From positions 17,871,280 to 17,935,279 of the forward strand of contig OW203998.1 of assembly GCA_934047225.1 (NCBI GenBank): a stretch of DNA of 64,000 bases. Direction: 5' to 3'. The DNA comes from Ypsolopha sequella. Lineage: Eukaryota; Arthropoda; Insecta; Lepidoptera; Ypsolophidae. The position numbers and the translations under genes were made by a program. Below are positions 31,341-41,900 of this stretch, piece by piece. A model generated the notes under the pieces. It searched no databases and was not told the origin of the DNA. It was given only the letters and a program-made list of their open reading frames with translations. Numbering within the stretch: the first letter of the stretch is position 1; the number at the start of each line of letters is the position of its first letter.

Positions 31341-31844
31341 TATCTGTCACAAGTCGAGGCGTATGATGAAAAAGTTTGCCCAGACACTGCTAATCTCTTT
31401 GAGAGGTGTGATGTCCATGTAAACAAAATGTACAAATATTCTGATGTAGTAATCAAATTTAAACAATCTTGTGAGCCACGAAATTTGTAGCGAATGTAAA
31501 TAGATTTTGAGCTTGGAATTGTATCTTACTTCTGACTTAAAGCCTTTCTCAATAAGTTTGTGGAAAAATATTTAACGATAAAAATGTTAAAAATGTTACA
31601 AGATGCAATATTAAGTAATTAAACAGGACATTTTTATCATTGACCTGCAAAACTAAAACGAAACAGCCTTTGATTTAAATGAAAACTTTTTATGAACTTT
31701 GAACTTCATGACTTCAATATACACGTAATAAAAAAGTAGAACCCGGTGTGTTTGTACATTGCAGAAAATTAATCACAATAGAAAAGAGGTGACTAAAAAA
31801 GAGTAATAAAACACAAATCAGCGAGTTCTAGAATTTTTTTCTGT
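31341..31844. other. No recognised gene
   Basis: AT-rich, no shared repeat noticed. Confidence 0.35.
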
Positions 31845-32028
31845 CTGTCTGTTTATTTGTTCGCGCACATCTCAGAAACCACTGAACGGAATTGGATGCG
31901 TTTTTAAAAATTACAATTTTAGTGACTGTTCAACAAATAGGCTAAAAGGGGTGTTAATAAAATAACGCTCAAGCCGAAAACGGGACAGAGTTGAATAAAC
32001 GCGGGCGGAGTCGCGGGCAATAGACTAG
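31845..32028 (+). mobile_element. Helitron-like short element
   Basis: Contains 'gaaaccactgaacggaattg' and 'aaataggctaaaaggggtgt', and ends 'cgcgggcggagtcgcgggca' + atagaCTAGT. Shared with 35215-35340 and the end at 36040-36062. The GC hairpin before CTAG fits Helitron 3' ends. Confidence 0.55.
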
Positions 32029-34405
32029 TCCTTTATTAATTGCGTTGAAAACGGAACAGAAAAGACGCTTTTTATAAAAATTATATAGCGCGGAAATTTT
32101 AAAAGGGATTCATAAGTTTATTTTATTATTACTATAATATTTTGGCCTCAGAAAATATCGGCGAACCTGAAAAACGAAAAATAATACTTTTCATTGTTAG
32201 CACTTGATAAACAAGTTTTACAAACCAAGTTACTTAAAAAATCTATATAAGGACATATTAATAATAAAGTATTCAAAAGTCTTTTCTATACATTTGATAT
32301 TTTTTTCTACTCCCATACTATATAAAATACATAAAAACATAATAACACCGCGATTCTACGTTGCGATTGGCCCAATTTATTATAAAATCACTAGAGACCC
32401 AATCAACAAGAGAGACGAGAAATAAGTCCCGAACTTATTTCTTAGGCCACGCCCCCTTTATCGTGATTGGCCTTCAAGCCGCATTACCGAAATGACGCTA
32501 CCAAGGATAATGAACGAATGTTCTTTTCATTTTTCGTGAAATTGTTAGTTGAAAATGTTATAAATAAAGACGATATATTTGATGGTCGTAGATAAAGTAT
32601 TGTGTGAAACTGAACATAATTAGATAACGTATCGGCACCGTTGTCCGACTAGGCTCCTGTATGCGACCGCCCAGTATTTTTGAAATTTGTAACAATATCC
32701 CGCGTCAAATAAGTGAACAATTGCTCGTCTCTTATAGGCCAATTCTTAAATTACCGATGAATCATGATTGGTTCTAATTTCCGCTACGTTCAATTTTGTT
32801 ATTAATTTTGTTGTCACTGTGCATCGGTTTAGTTCGAAGTCGAGCTTTGCGGAACGTAAAAAGTTTGTGGAGGTTGTTTTTAATTTTTTGTTTGATTCTG
32901 CATATTTTGGTAAAACTGACATATTTTTTCATGTAATATAGGGTTCCGTTCATATATAAATGCAAGATTTTTTAGGATTGATAAAATATTAATAGTCTTA
33001 TCATCTTTTCTATTTCGGTCGGAATCAGGAGATCCGGTAAAACGATTGTTTCCAGATACCGTACAGTGGACGGTATCAGGTGTTTTATAGACTTTCAGAC
33101 TTTTGTTAATTTTCATTATAAATTGTGGATAAAAACTATAATTTGAATATACACATATTTTTGTGACATATACATTTGCTTAATATCCTGATTCCGTCCT
33201 AAGTTTAGACTTTTAGATTGATTCATAATTTACTTAAAACATTCCGTTCTTTCTCAAATGTATTGGGATATTAAATGTACGTTAATGGTTTTAAAAAGTT
33301 ATTTTATATTAAAAATTGACATCTGAGATATTATTATAAAATTTTTAATGACTATATATGTCTTTAAATTTCTATAAAGCTCACTCTTTTTTTTCATCAC
33401 ATTGGATAAATAATTAAAACACATAATTATTGTAATTGGACGGTAATGAGTGGTGATAAATTCAGTTTTGCTTGTTACCGACCACAATAAATATACCATA
33501 AACCGGAGTCTGGTCATCCGTTTGTGTATCAAGACAAAATTTTAAAGTACTTGCAAAAAATGTACGGTGCTCAAAAAGAGTGTGTTTGTATAGAAAAATA
33601 CAAATAATGAGCAACAAGTAACACCTGTCATGAATTTATTTTAGTATGGCCTCAGGAACAAGTGTCACAAAAAAAAAATGAAACTGGTATTGAAATAAAA
33701 CAACACATTACACAACAAGAACCAAACTGCTATGAAAATATGATGATATGAAAATAGCAGTTTATACAAACAATTGTGGAATCTTTTCAGTTTCAGTTTA
33801 AAGGAACATAGAAAAACCTCACCAAATGAAAGAAAAGAATGTCAAGTTAAATATGGAATTAATTATTCAGTACTTTTAAAGCTCGACCACAATTATAAAG
33901 TTGGCAGAATAGTTCCTAAAAATGAAACAATTTATTCCATGTATTCTGTAATATTATAGAAACAAGATAGATAAACCTAAACCTAAGAAAAAAATTGCCA
34001 CATAAATTGAAAAAAAAAAATTTGTAAAGCAAGTTAAACTTATTGAAAATGAAGACGATGTTTTCAAACTTTTTATTAGCAAGGACTGTAATTATTTTAA
34101 TTTGTAAATTTTATAAATAAAGTACAAGCTCTTAACCTTTTCTTTATCTTTGAATTCTTAGAAGTTACGAATTTCATTCATTAATTACTCAAAAAGAAAA
34201 AAAAACACCATTATATTTAATCACAGTTTAAAAATAAAGAAAAAATCGAAAAAATAAGTAAAATAACATAAAAACTTGATTGAATAGTTATAGACGAAAA
34301 GAGAAATATCATACGACATATATAGGCGTTTGAAGTTAGAAAACTGCTGGCATCTATTGACATAAAAATATAAAAAAGTATATTTTAAATCATGGTTTTT
34401 AAAAT
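32029..34405. other. Long AT-rich stretch; no supported gene
   Basis: All open frames are short and lack domains. The 14-mer 'tggacggtatcagg' occurs at about 33071 and again near 34788 with 'ggtcgga' nearby, suggesting an unassigned dispersed repeat. 'tgatggtcgtagataaagta' at 32581 matches the complement of 18170. Confidence 0.4.
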
Positions 34406-34442
34406 CCTGATGACGACCCCACTGAGGGGTCAAATATAGCAC
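34406..34442 (+). repeat. Hammerhead-core-like hairpin motif, copy 2
   Basis: CCTGATGACGACCCC, loop ACTGA, GGGGTC, then AAATATAGCACC: same architecture as 51148-51184, but the base before AAA is lost. Upstream 'agtatatttt' can pair with the downstream AAATATA. Confidence 0.55.
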
Positions 34443-35214
34443 CTATAACTATTTAATGAAGTGTTTATATCTATGTAAAATAAAACATACAAATAATAAA
34501 AAAGCCGTTCAACGGTATTATACAAACAATATTTTATTAACATATTGAAATAAGATAACATACACTTGGCCAAACATATGAAGTTTATATTGATAGCGAC
34601 GAACATGAAAAAATGTAAAATATATACTATTAATAAAAGTTAATTAAAGCCTAAATTAAAAAAATTATTAATTGAAACAAACCATCTATACATTTTGATA
34701 TCTCCAGTAACTTTTGACCCTATTTTTATGAGATAATGGCATTTTTGGCAATTTTTTGAATGGTGGTCGGAAACGGGTTACTTGCTGGACGGTATCAGGA
34801 AAACTTCAACTAAGCGGTCGGTAACTGGAGCTTTTAAGAAGGACAGGCAAACATATTAATAATATTTTTTTTTGTATACTCTGACAACATAAATATTGAT
34901 AATTATACTTTATAATGAAAGTCTCAACAATAAGGTTTAAAGTAAGCTATATAAATAGTTTATAAATCAGTTTACGTTTATCTTTGGACGGTTTATTTGA
35001 AAAAAGGGCGAGAGTGGTCGGACTTGGGCGCATTTACGTTATTGGGACACTCGTGCAAAATTATTATGAAACTCACTTATTAAACTCACTCAACTATGTT
35101 ACAGTTGCACAAAATACTATTGCGAAATTTTAATTGAAATAGGTTGTTATTAATATAAGTACTGTACTGAGGCCAAAACTAATCAAAATATCTACTAAAA
35201 ATACTAAGCAATTA
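34443..35214. other. No recognised gene
   Basis: AT-rich; contains one arm 'attgggacactcgtgcaa' (35038-35056) of the hairpin at 17518-17575 and the second copy of the 'ggacggtatcagg' repeat. Confidence 0.35.
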
Positions 35215-36062
35215 TTAAAATTTTTGTCTGTCTGACTGTTCCGTTTTAACTCGAGAACCACTCAACGGATTTGGATGCGGTTTTTTTATCATAGTTGTAG
35301 CGACCATGGTCAAAATATAGGCTATAAGGGGTGTTTATAATAACTGGAGTATTTTGCCTTATGTCAAATTTATTGTTAAGGTGGATGCGGAAGATTTCGT
35401 GCCCAAACGCACAACTTATGATTGTGTTGTTATTTTTGAATAGAGAGTATAAAGTAATGTTATTTATGAATAGATATTATAATACTTACTATTATTTCAA
35501 TGATTAATGGCAAAATCAAAGACAAAATTTGCACAGATTCCAAACAAACTAAAAACCACCGACTTTAACATTTATTGCTTCGAAACATCATCTTGTCTAT
35601 GGTGGATATCTGGAGGAATTCTATACATCAGCCTAGTTCGTCCACTGCTGGACAAAAGCCTTTCCAGGACTTTGCCACTCCCGGCGGTCATCCTGAAAGA
35701 ATTGCCCATACTCACACACGCTGGACAGGCGGGTTGGTGAGCGCGGTGCCGGAACCCCGCACCTGTGACACCGCTGCCCGTCACCAGTCTGTTCCATATA
35801 AGGCCCGGCAATTAGGGATGGATATACCGCCATCCATTGGTCCCAGGCATGGTGGGCCTCCTAGTTTTTTGCCTGTGAGCTGTCCTCTTACTCTCCCTCG
35901 AATTACTTCGTGGGGGTCTCCAAGTAAGATGGTGGTACCTCCACAGTCGAGCCCGGCATCAGCTCTGCTACCTGATAAACTAAGGAATGCTAAGCACTAA
36001 GAAAAAAAAAGAAAAACGCTCATTGACGCACATTCCACGCGCGCGAAGCCGCGGGCAAAAGC
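35215..36062 (+). mobile_element. Helitron-like element carrying a nested retroposon (inferred)
   Basis: The left part (35220-35340) matches 31845-31960 ('gagaaccactcaacggattt', 'aaaatataggctataagggg'), and the right end at 36025-36062 is 'cacgcgcgcgaagccgcggg' + caaaagCTAG. The RTE-tailed retroposon at 35627-35974 lies between. That the two parts belong to one element is inferred from their order and the shared family. Confidence 0.5.
35627..35974 (-). mobile_element. Retroposon with RTE-type 3' end, copy 2 (inverted)
   Basis: Reverse complement of 28268-28620 over its full length. On the minus strand a frame ends SVCEYGQFFQDDRREWQSPG then KAFVQQWTN, which looks like the C-terminus of an RTE-clade reverse transcriptase. 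A CHRCGVP segment upstream recalls a zinc knuckle, but the frame is not continuous. The plus-strand frame across it (35575-36000) is a shadow. Confidence 0.65.
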
Positions 36063-36381
36063 TAGGTAAAAATAAGAAAGGTTACCGTGCCCTCTATAGT
36101 CTTTGTCATAGTTAGAATAAATATAAGAAGAATAAAATAAAGAAGAGTACTTTTGCACTTGTCTAGACGGCATGTAAATGATATCATAATTCTTAAGGGA
36201 CTTCTTTATTTTGCTGTCACAATTTTCTTGGAGTCTTTGTCTTTATTATATGCCAAAGGAGCTACCTTAAAAAACATGGAATAGTAACGAGATATTTATT
36301 ATGTCATAAGAGAAAACGCTTGGGTAACTTTACTTTTAGGATATATGCTCACGACTTCATTCACGTTAAGGGCCCGTTAGC
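36063..36381. other. No recognised gene
   Basis: AT-rich, nothing recognised. Confidence 0.35.
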
Positions 36382-36510
36382 TCTGACATTGAGCACCTCA
36401 TTTTACATCAAGTAGAATTGAACTCTATGATCTTTTATTAAAGTTTAAAATAGCGTGCTTAGAGCCGTGGCTGTTACGACAACTGAAACATCGCGCGCTC
36501 TTAAAAAACA
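36382..36510 (+). repeat. Dispersed repeat shared with 19570-19730
   Basis: Blocks 'gcacctcattttacatcaag', 'taaaatagcgtgcttagagc', 'cgtggctgttacgaca' and 'actgaaacatcgcgcgc'. Non-coding. Confidence 0.6.
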
Positions 36511-37307
36511 CGTTTTTCTCTCAAAAAACGTTTTTACGGTGAACTTTTCAGAAAATTGTCCGCAAAAGTACTTTATAAATGAAATTTTCCTTAATTTCCT
36601 GTAATTTTACTACAATTTGGTAATGTAAATTTTATATAAAACGAAAAAAACATGAACAATCGACCAAGTTTCGATTTTTATTTCGATCGAGCAATGTATG
36701 ACGTATCGCGTTTTGAAGCGTAAAAAAATCTGCAGAAAGAATGTATCTAAGATATATATTTTTTCAGACACAAAATATCACAATTTCATGGTTTAAAACG
36801 AAACAGAAAAGAGTCAACATTGGGATAAGTTCCCCCTTAACAACCTCAGAAGCTCAGAACAATTTAAATGTTCTGTGCTCAGAAGTGACAGTGTAGCGCA
36901 GTCTATATTATGTAGTTTTTCTTCCAATAAACTAATTAGCGCATTGTAAAAGGTATCTTGACGTGAATATATATTTCTAACGGAAAATAAATTAACTATA
37001 TAGTACATACATGTAAAAAATATTTTTTAATACAGTTGCTCAAAAAGTGGCGTATTGCAGGGACGTATAGCGTTCGGGATGTAGGCCATTACATACTCGA
37101 GCTTTTTCTTTACCTTTTCCGAACTCGTGCATTCTCTTTCCCAACTGTCAAAATAATGTCTATTAAAAAGAAAAAAACCAACCACGAAGTTTTTACAAAA
37201 AAAAATCAAAGAAGTTTTTATGAATCATGCAAATATTTCTAAAAAGAAGCTACTATTTTGTTTCAATATCAGATTTAATGATTTGATTCAATGAGTTAGG
37301 TTAGGTT
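36511..37307. other. No recognised gene
   Basis: Short overlapping frames around 37027-37242 on both strands without domains. No repeat noticed. Confidence 0.35.
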
Positions 37308-37350
37308 TCATTTCATTTCATCTCATTAAATTTCATTTTCATTTCATATC
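37308..37350 (+). repeat. (TTTCA)n microsatellite
   Basis: Imperfect run of 'tttcatttcatttcatctca' then 'ttttcatttca'. A 20-base A run follows at 37507-37526. Confidence 0.8.
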
Positions 37351-37601
37351 AATAAAAAAATTCTACTGAAGACTTGGCTGTATGGGCATAGTTCTCTTTG
37401 CCTAGCCAGAATGGGTGAAGAAAACAAAAAAAAAATCTCACACCAAAGAAAAGGCTATCATGGTCTCTTAGATACCTTTGCCTGTCCAAAAATGGGACAA
37501 ATTGAGGAAAAAAAAAAAAAAAAAAAACTCTGCCATATTCTTTTACGGTTGGCGCCATTTTCCAAAAAATTTCTTTGCGGGTTTAGTTGTTTGTTGCACA
37601 A

Positions 37602-37736
37602 AATGAGTAATTTCGACGATATTTTATTTGAATTGACACCACCGGAACTCAGTATAATTGCACAAAATGCTTCGGAGAAGTCAAAAAGTCGCTACATATC
37701 TACATACGACGAATTTATTGCGTGGAGTATTAGTTA
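37602..37736 (+). pseudogene. Crypton-type recombinase relic, N-terminus
   Basis: ATG at 37602 in a good context (cacaaaATGa). MSNFDDILFELTPPEL... ends SEKSKSRYISTYDEFIAWS then a stop. The SKSRY...YDEF.AW block aligns with SKERY/YDEFMKW of the gene at 16048-17276. Here RY and YDEF are joined in frame by three codons, which shows that the 16-kb copy lost 8 bp at that point. This copy stops immediately after and has no catalytic exon. Confidence 0.65.
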
Positions 37737-37817
37737 GTTGAGTTTATTGTGTTTTTGTTATTTTATTAAAGTGCTTCATTTTTTCGCAACTGTATTAAAA
37801 ATAGTTGTTCAGTACAC

Positions 37818-37935
37818 GTGCGGAACCGTCATTGCAACTTGTTCCGACTGTCAACCCTCACCTTCGGCTGCGCCTCGGCTCGGGTAGACATTTGTCGGAA
37901 CTCTTTGCAATGACAGGCTTTCCGCACTCGTAATG
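37818..37935. repeat. Foldback hairpin with symmetric GC loop
   Basis: The arms 'acacgtgcggaaccgtcatt' + gcaacttgttccgac and 'gtcggaactctttgcaatga' + caggctttccgcactcgt are inverted; the loop is ttcggctgcgcctcggctcg. Of the same general kind as the hairpin at 17383-17466. Confidence 0.7.
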
Positions 37936-38429
37936 AAATATACTATACCCGAAGTTTTTCCCAGGACAGCCAAACAGTAAAAAGCTTACGTGCATCATGA
38001 TTTCATGAACCTTCTGTTCTGATACACACACATTTGATATTTTTTACTGGTAAGGTCCTAAGAAATGGAGGTTAGAATTTTGTTTAAAACCTTTTAATAA
38101 CAAACCCTACTTAAAATTGTATTATTAAGTATAGATAAAATGTAATATTAATTTGTACATTAAATCTTGTTTATGTAAAACTTAGTCTCGAGAGACAGGC
38201 GAACAGAAAGCTGATCTCCGCTATGTACCTTAACTTTGAACTGACTTATATTATTTGCCCGCCTTCGAGATAAAAACCAGATTGCTTGGCACAGCTTTTA
38301 TCTTTATATCGAGAGCTTAGCTTTACAAAGACTTCGGCTCATCTAAGCAGATGTTGGCCAAAACCATAGACTAAGTATTATTACGTACTTAGTCTATGCC
38401 AATACGTGGCCAAAACGGTGTTACACTTA
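37936..38429. other. No recognised gene
   Basis: AT-rich. A small inverted repeat around 'tagactaagta ... tacttagtcta' lies at 38368-38398. Confidence 0.35.
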
Positions 38430-38656
38430 CCCCCGGTTTCTGAAAGGCCAATCAATGTTAACAGTAGATTAAAAAATAATTATCTGCGGATTAAGCCAGA
38501 AAAAGTGGGAATTTTACATTGAAATCAAAAATTAACTAAGTTAATTATTGATTCATCACTATTCAGACTTCATATATGCTTTATTTTCACCGTTATTTGC
38601 GGTTAAAGTTTTTTTAATCTACTGTTAACTTTGATTGGCCTTTCAGAAACCGGAGG
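38430..38656. mobile_element. PIF/Harbinger-type MITE, 227 bp, with TTA duplication
   Basis: Termini CCCCCGGTTTCTGAAAGGCC and inverse GGCCTTTCAGAAACCGGAGG, inverted homology about 45 bp (aatcaatgttaacagtagat / atctactgttaactttgatt). Flanked by TTA at 38427-38429 and 38657-38659. No coding sequence. Confidence 0.85.
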
Positions 38657-38874
38657 TTAGGATATCCTATGGTGTTACATCCCGCCCACCTCGCGTAAAA
38701 CATGGAGTTAGGACTTCGTCAAAGGGGGTGTTTTTTATGTATAAGATAGTGTTTGGAGACTATAATATAATTATTGGTGAACTTATATTCAACTTTAATA
38801 ATTAAATTAACAGGTACATAAATATTCCTTAATGAAAGATAATAATTAATACAAAAATAATCCTAAAGAAATAA
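38657..38874. other. Spacer
   Basis: AT-rich; nothing recognised. Confidence 0.3.
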
Positions 38875-39310
38875 TTATAAAAAGAAAATTGCCTCTAGAT
38901 CACTGCCCTGCGGGAGAGTGTCCAAAATACTTGCCACATTACCTCTCTGTATGGCAAGACTTATACGCTGGCCTAGATAAGAGCCAGCTCGCCGGCCGCC
39001 GCTAGTGTCCACAAGCTTTACAGAGAGGTCCGGGACAAGCTGACGCGCCTCCGGACCCCATGTCCCCATTGTCTCGACCCCAAAAGGCGCAAACATGTAG
39101 CTTGAACCTATTGCCACAAATGTACGCCTCTTGGAGAGCTCAGCAGCGGCCGCCGCCGAACCAGCAGCCCTACTGCTTTGGGAAACATGAGAGGGCGCCA
39201 GCGTATCCACGCAGGTTGCATCCCACACGAGCGGCCTCCCATGCTTCCACGGTATTAACGTCATACCGTCGGGTCTCTTTCCGTCGCCACGAACTAGTCC
39301 GTGAGGTTGG
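38875..39310 (-). pseudogene. Non-LTR retrotransposon protein, C-terminal fragment
   Basis: Minus-strand frame open from about 39310 to a stop at 38875. It reads HGLVRGDGKRPDGMTLIPWK, ...RPLVWDATCVDTLAPSHVSQ, ...FAPFGVETMGTWGPEA, ...RAGSYLGQRISLAIQRGN, ...ASILDTLPQ. I recognise this as the C-terminal region found after the reverse transcriptase domain in arthropod and other animal retrotransposon ORFs; the clade is not certain. No reverse transcriptase domain is present, so it is 5'-truncated. The coding frame is intact over about 145 codons, so the copy is fairly young. GC content is clearly higher than in the surroundings. Confidence 0.7.
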
Positions 39311-39389
39311 TGAACTTAAATATCAATTTCTGACGCGCCGAAGCGTTTGGGAGTTATGTCCGTTTATAAAGTACGAAAAATAGCAAAAA

Positions 39390-39515
39390 ATTACGTACTT
39401 GATTGTCTAAAACTTCAGCCTAAGGATAATTGGCAGTATAATTTTGAACAGCTTAGACTAAATTCCAGACGATTTATAGGAAGCATGTGCAGTATCAGAG
39501 GTTTTAAGCAGGACA
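39390..39515 (+). repeat. Satellite-like repeat G, isolated monomer
   Basis: Unit 'gtacttgattgtctaaaac' ... 'gataattggcagtataattt' ... 'gaagcatgtgcagtatcaga' matches the tandem units at 40430-40735. It is separated from them by family E and a HINE-like insertion. The plus-strand frame across it (39347-39568) is fortuitous. Confidence 0.65.
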
Positions 39516-39689
39516 AAGTATTTTTCTTTTTTTTCATTACCCTGAATTCCTGCTTTCTTGTATTTTAGATATAAGTAATTTGTATAGTATAAGTCTTAGT
39601 ATGTAACTGATATGTTAAAAAAAAGGGAAAAGACTAATCGAATGGGCGGAATATATGTAACCTATAAGTATGTACTATATAGGATGGGA
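39516..39689. other. Spacer
   Basis: Nothing recognised. Confidence 0.3.
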
Positions 39690-39897
39690 TTTGGTCGGCT
39701 GCCTGGATTCGTGCTGTGGGCTCGGTTGGTGATCAGTGAACCTTGTTCCTGGTCGCTGGCCGGGTTTCCGGTATGGGTTTGGGCGATTGATTAGATTTCA
39801 CCTTGTATTATTATAGATTTTACCTATCATTTTAATCGTAGGTATATATGCTACATAAATTAAATAAACCGTTAATTTAGTTCATGTATATTTATTA
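39690..39897 (+). mobile_element. Non-LTR retrotransposon 3' region (family E), left part
   Basis: 'gctgtgggctcggttggtga', 'ccggtatgggtttgggcgat' and 'ttttacctatcattttaatc' match 17590-18135. It continues at 40291-40385 (ttattacatatatttttatg, aaagtgtatt...tacccacttt) after the inserted HINE-like element. Joining the two parts matches the uninterrupted copy near 18030. Confidence 0.65.
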
Positions 39898-40290
39898 TTT
39901 TTCAATGCATGTGCTCGTAAATGCCCACTTTTTATGCATCAATACCGAACAGAAAGTCGATTATTTTGCCCTAGGGCTTTATTTTTTAATTTTTTTTTAA
40001 TTTATTTACAAAGGTTGGCTAACCTGCAGCCTTTCCTGTGTACCATAAATTTTATAATTTTTTTTCCACTTTTAACGGCTCTGGATACAGTCCTTTTGAG
40101 CCAATTAAAATTTAAAGTTCACAAGATTATATTTGTTTTCATTTCCTCACACTATGCATTGAAAAATGTAGTATGATACACGGGCGTAAAAGCAATAAAT
40201 TACTCGGTTACGTTTAAAACACTCGCTACGCTCGTGTTTTAAATCGTCTTCGTAATTTATTCCTTTGCGCCCTTGTAGCATAAACTACTA
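39898..40290 (+). mobile_element. HINE-like (Helentron-associated) element, reference copy
   Basis: Starts TTTTTCAATGCATGTGCTCG. Near 40148-40166 it carries the inverted motif actatgcattgaaaaatg, a subterminal inverted repeat of the start. It ends with a 120-bp near-perfect palindrome (tagtatgatacacgggcgta ... cactcgctacgctcgtg ... cgcccttgtagcataaacta). The uninterrupted family E copy at about 18020-18045 shows the insertion lies between two T's with no duplication. Subterminal repeats, a 3' hairpin and T^T insertion without duplication fit Helentron-associated elements. At least seven full or nearly full copies and one partial copy lie in this window; none encodes a protein. Confidence 0.6.
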
Positions 40291-40429
40291 TTATTACATA
40301 TATTTTTATGAGATTAAGTTTGACTCGTAAAAAGTGTATTATCTATACCCACTTTACAAAATAAACCATTTTAATTTGAATTTTGAGTTTTGACCAACAA
40401 GTGATGCTGAAGTGATTGTTTAATAAAAC

Positions 40430-40735
40430 CACATCCAGAAGCACTTGATAGTCTAAAAAATATATCTTAGAATAATTGGCAGTATCATTTTGAATAGCTA
40501 AGATGAGATTCCAGAAAATTTACTGAAAGCATGTGCAGGATCAGAAGTTTTTTAGTTAGAAATTTTTGATCAATAAAATATGTTTATGTGATTGTTTCAT
40601 AAAAAATACATTCAGGAGTACTTGATTATCTAAAAATTCTGTCTGTCTGTATAATTTTGAACAGTTTAAAATAAACATTATTTACATGAAGCAAGTGTGG
40701 AACCAGATCTTTTTTAGTTAGGTAAGTTTTGACCC
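40430..40735 (+). repeat. Satellite-like repeat G, two tandem units of about 175 bp
   Basis: 'agcacttgatagtctaaaaa' at 40440 and 'agtacttgattatctaaaaa' at 40615 start successive units. Each continues with a 'ttttgaa(t/c)ag' block, a '(a)gca(t/a)gtg' block, 'cagatc/cagaag...ttttagtta' and a 'gtgattgttt.ataaaa' spacer. A third partial unit follows the next HINE-like copy at 41134-41215, so that element inserted inside the array. Confidence 0.65.
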
Positions 40736-40743
40736 ATAAAATA

Positions 40744-41133
40744 TTTTTCAATGCAAGTGCTCGTAAAAGTCCACTTTTTATGCATCAAAACCGAACAGAA
40801 AGTCGATTATTTTGCCCTAGGGCTTTATTATTATTATTTTTTTAATTTATTTACAAAGGTTAGCTAACCTGCAGCCTTTCCTGTGTACCATAAACGTTAT
40901 AATTTTTTTCCACTTTTAACGGCTCTGGATACAGTCCTTTTGTGCCAATTATAATTTAAAGTTCATAAGATTATATTTGTTTTATTTCCTCACACTATGC
41001 ATTGAAAAATGTAGTATGATAAACGGGCGTAAGAGCAATAAATTACTAGGTTACGTTTAAAATACTCGCTACGCTCGTGTTTTAAATCGTCCTCGTAATT
41101 TATTCCTTTTCGCCCTTGTAGCATAAACTACTA
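40744..41133 (+). mobile_element. HINE-like element, copy 3, inserted in repeat G
   Basis: Same termini as 39898-40290 (TTTTTCAATGCAAGTGC ... CATAAACTACTA) and the same terminal palindrome. Flanking repeat G sequence resumes with 'tgaagtgattgtttgataaa'. No target duplication is visible. Confidence 0.75.
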
Positions 41134-41329
41134 TGAAGTGATTGTTTGATAAAACCCATATTATGTTCTGTGACAAACCACATTCGGGAGTAACTTGATT
41201 GTCAAAAAATTCCGACGACGTTCGACATCAACGGTTTATGTAGCAAGTTCTCAAGGACACCGCACTTGCTACAGTTCAGTGATACAGTTTAACTCATCAA
41301 AAAAGCAATCTTGTATTTGATTTTCAGGT
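41134..41329 (+). repeat. Remainder of repeat G and spacer
   Basis: 41134-41215 matches the repeat G spacer and unit start (gtgattgtttgataaaac, gagtaacttgattgtcaaaa). 41216-41329 is unassigned but contains a small hairpin 'tagcaagt...acttgcta' (41240-41272). Confidence 0.5.
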
Positions 41330-41545
41330 AAAGCGTCTTTGGTGAGGCTGAAGGTGGTGCCGCGTTTCCGAACGAAACTATTTCTTATTCTTTGAATAGA
41401 TCCTCTGCTAGAGTATTTTTGGCGAGGCGGAAGGCCAAGCCGCGTTTCGGAACTAAATTATTTTTTGATTTAGTATTTGAATCTTAGGTAAAGTGTCTTT
41501 GGCGAGGCCGAAGGCAGAGCTACGTTTTCGAACGAAACTTTTGTG
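41330..41545 (+). repeat. Three-copy GC-richer tandem repeat
   Basis: The unit core 'gtctttggcgaggccgaagg' + ...gccgcgtttcggaacgaaac occurs at about 41332, 41416 and 41488 with AT-rich spacers containing 'atttgaatctt'. Copies differ by several substitutions. All three units keep 'g(g/c)cgcgttt'-type CpG blocks although the spacers diverge. No continuous coding frame. Confidence 0.7.
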
Positions 41546-41794
41546 AGTCAGGACTGCCCTTTCTTATTGTACCCCCTTAAAAAGACGATTTTACAAAAAC
41601 GCTGATACACGTCATTTTTTATTTGAAACCAATAGGCTAAACACAAAATTTTGATTGTTTTGACTACAAAACAAACTTTCATTCCCTATTTTCCCCCTTA
41701 CGTATTGAATTTCAAAAAATCCGCCCTTATTCCTTGGTTCTATTAGTAAAAATTCTCCATTAGAGAAAGTAGGTACCTACTTTCGAAAGTAAAC
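41546..41794. other. Spacer
   Basis: AT-rich; nothing recognised. Confidence 0.3.
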
Positions 41795-41900
41795 ACTCTC
41801 CTAATACTTGCAATTTTTGTGAGGCTTACTTGAAATTAGTATGCAAAACTTTAACAGTCAACGATACTGCACAAATTTCCCAAAAAAACATACTCTGAAA
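41795..41900 (+). repeat. Dispersed repeat F, copy 1
   Basis: 'ctcctaatacttgcaatttt', 'gaaattagtatgcaaaactt' and 'taacagtcaacgatactgca' match 43255-43375. Non-coding; the frame at 41841-42029 is not a gene. Confidence 0.6.

Noticed and set aside
33774..33959. Plus-strand frame of 61 residues with balanced composition
   Set aside because: No motif, no splice context and no related copy in the window.
35575..36000. Plus-strand frame of 141 residues, proline-rich
   Set aside because: It is antisense to the RTE-tailed retroposon, whose minus-strand frame has the recognisable C-terminus.
39060..39383. Plus-strand frame of 107 residues
   Set aside because: Antisense to the LINE C-terminal fragment, which has the recognisable motifs.
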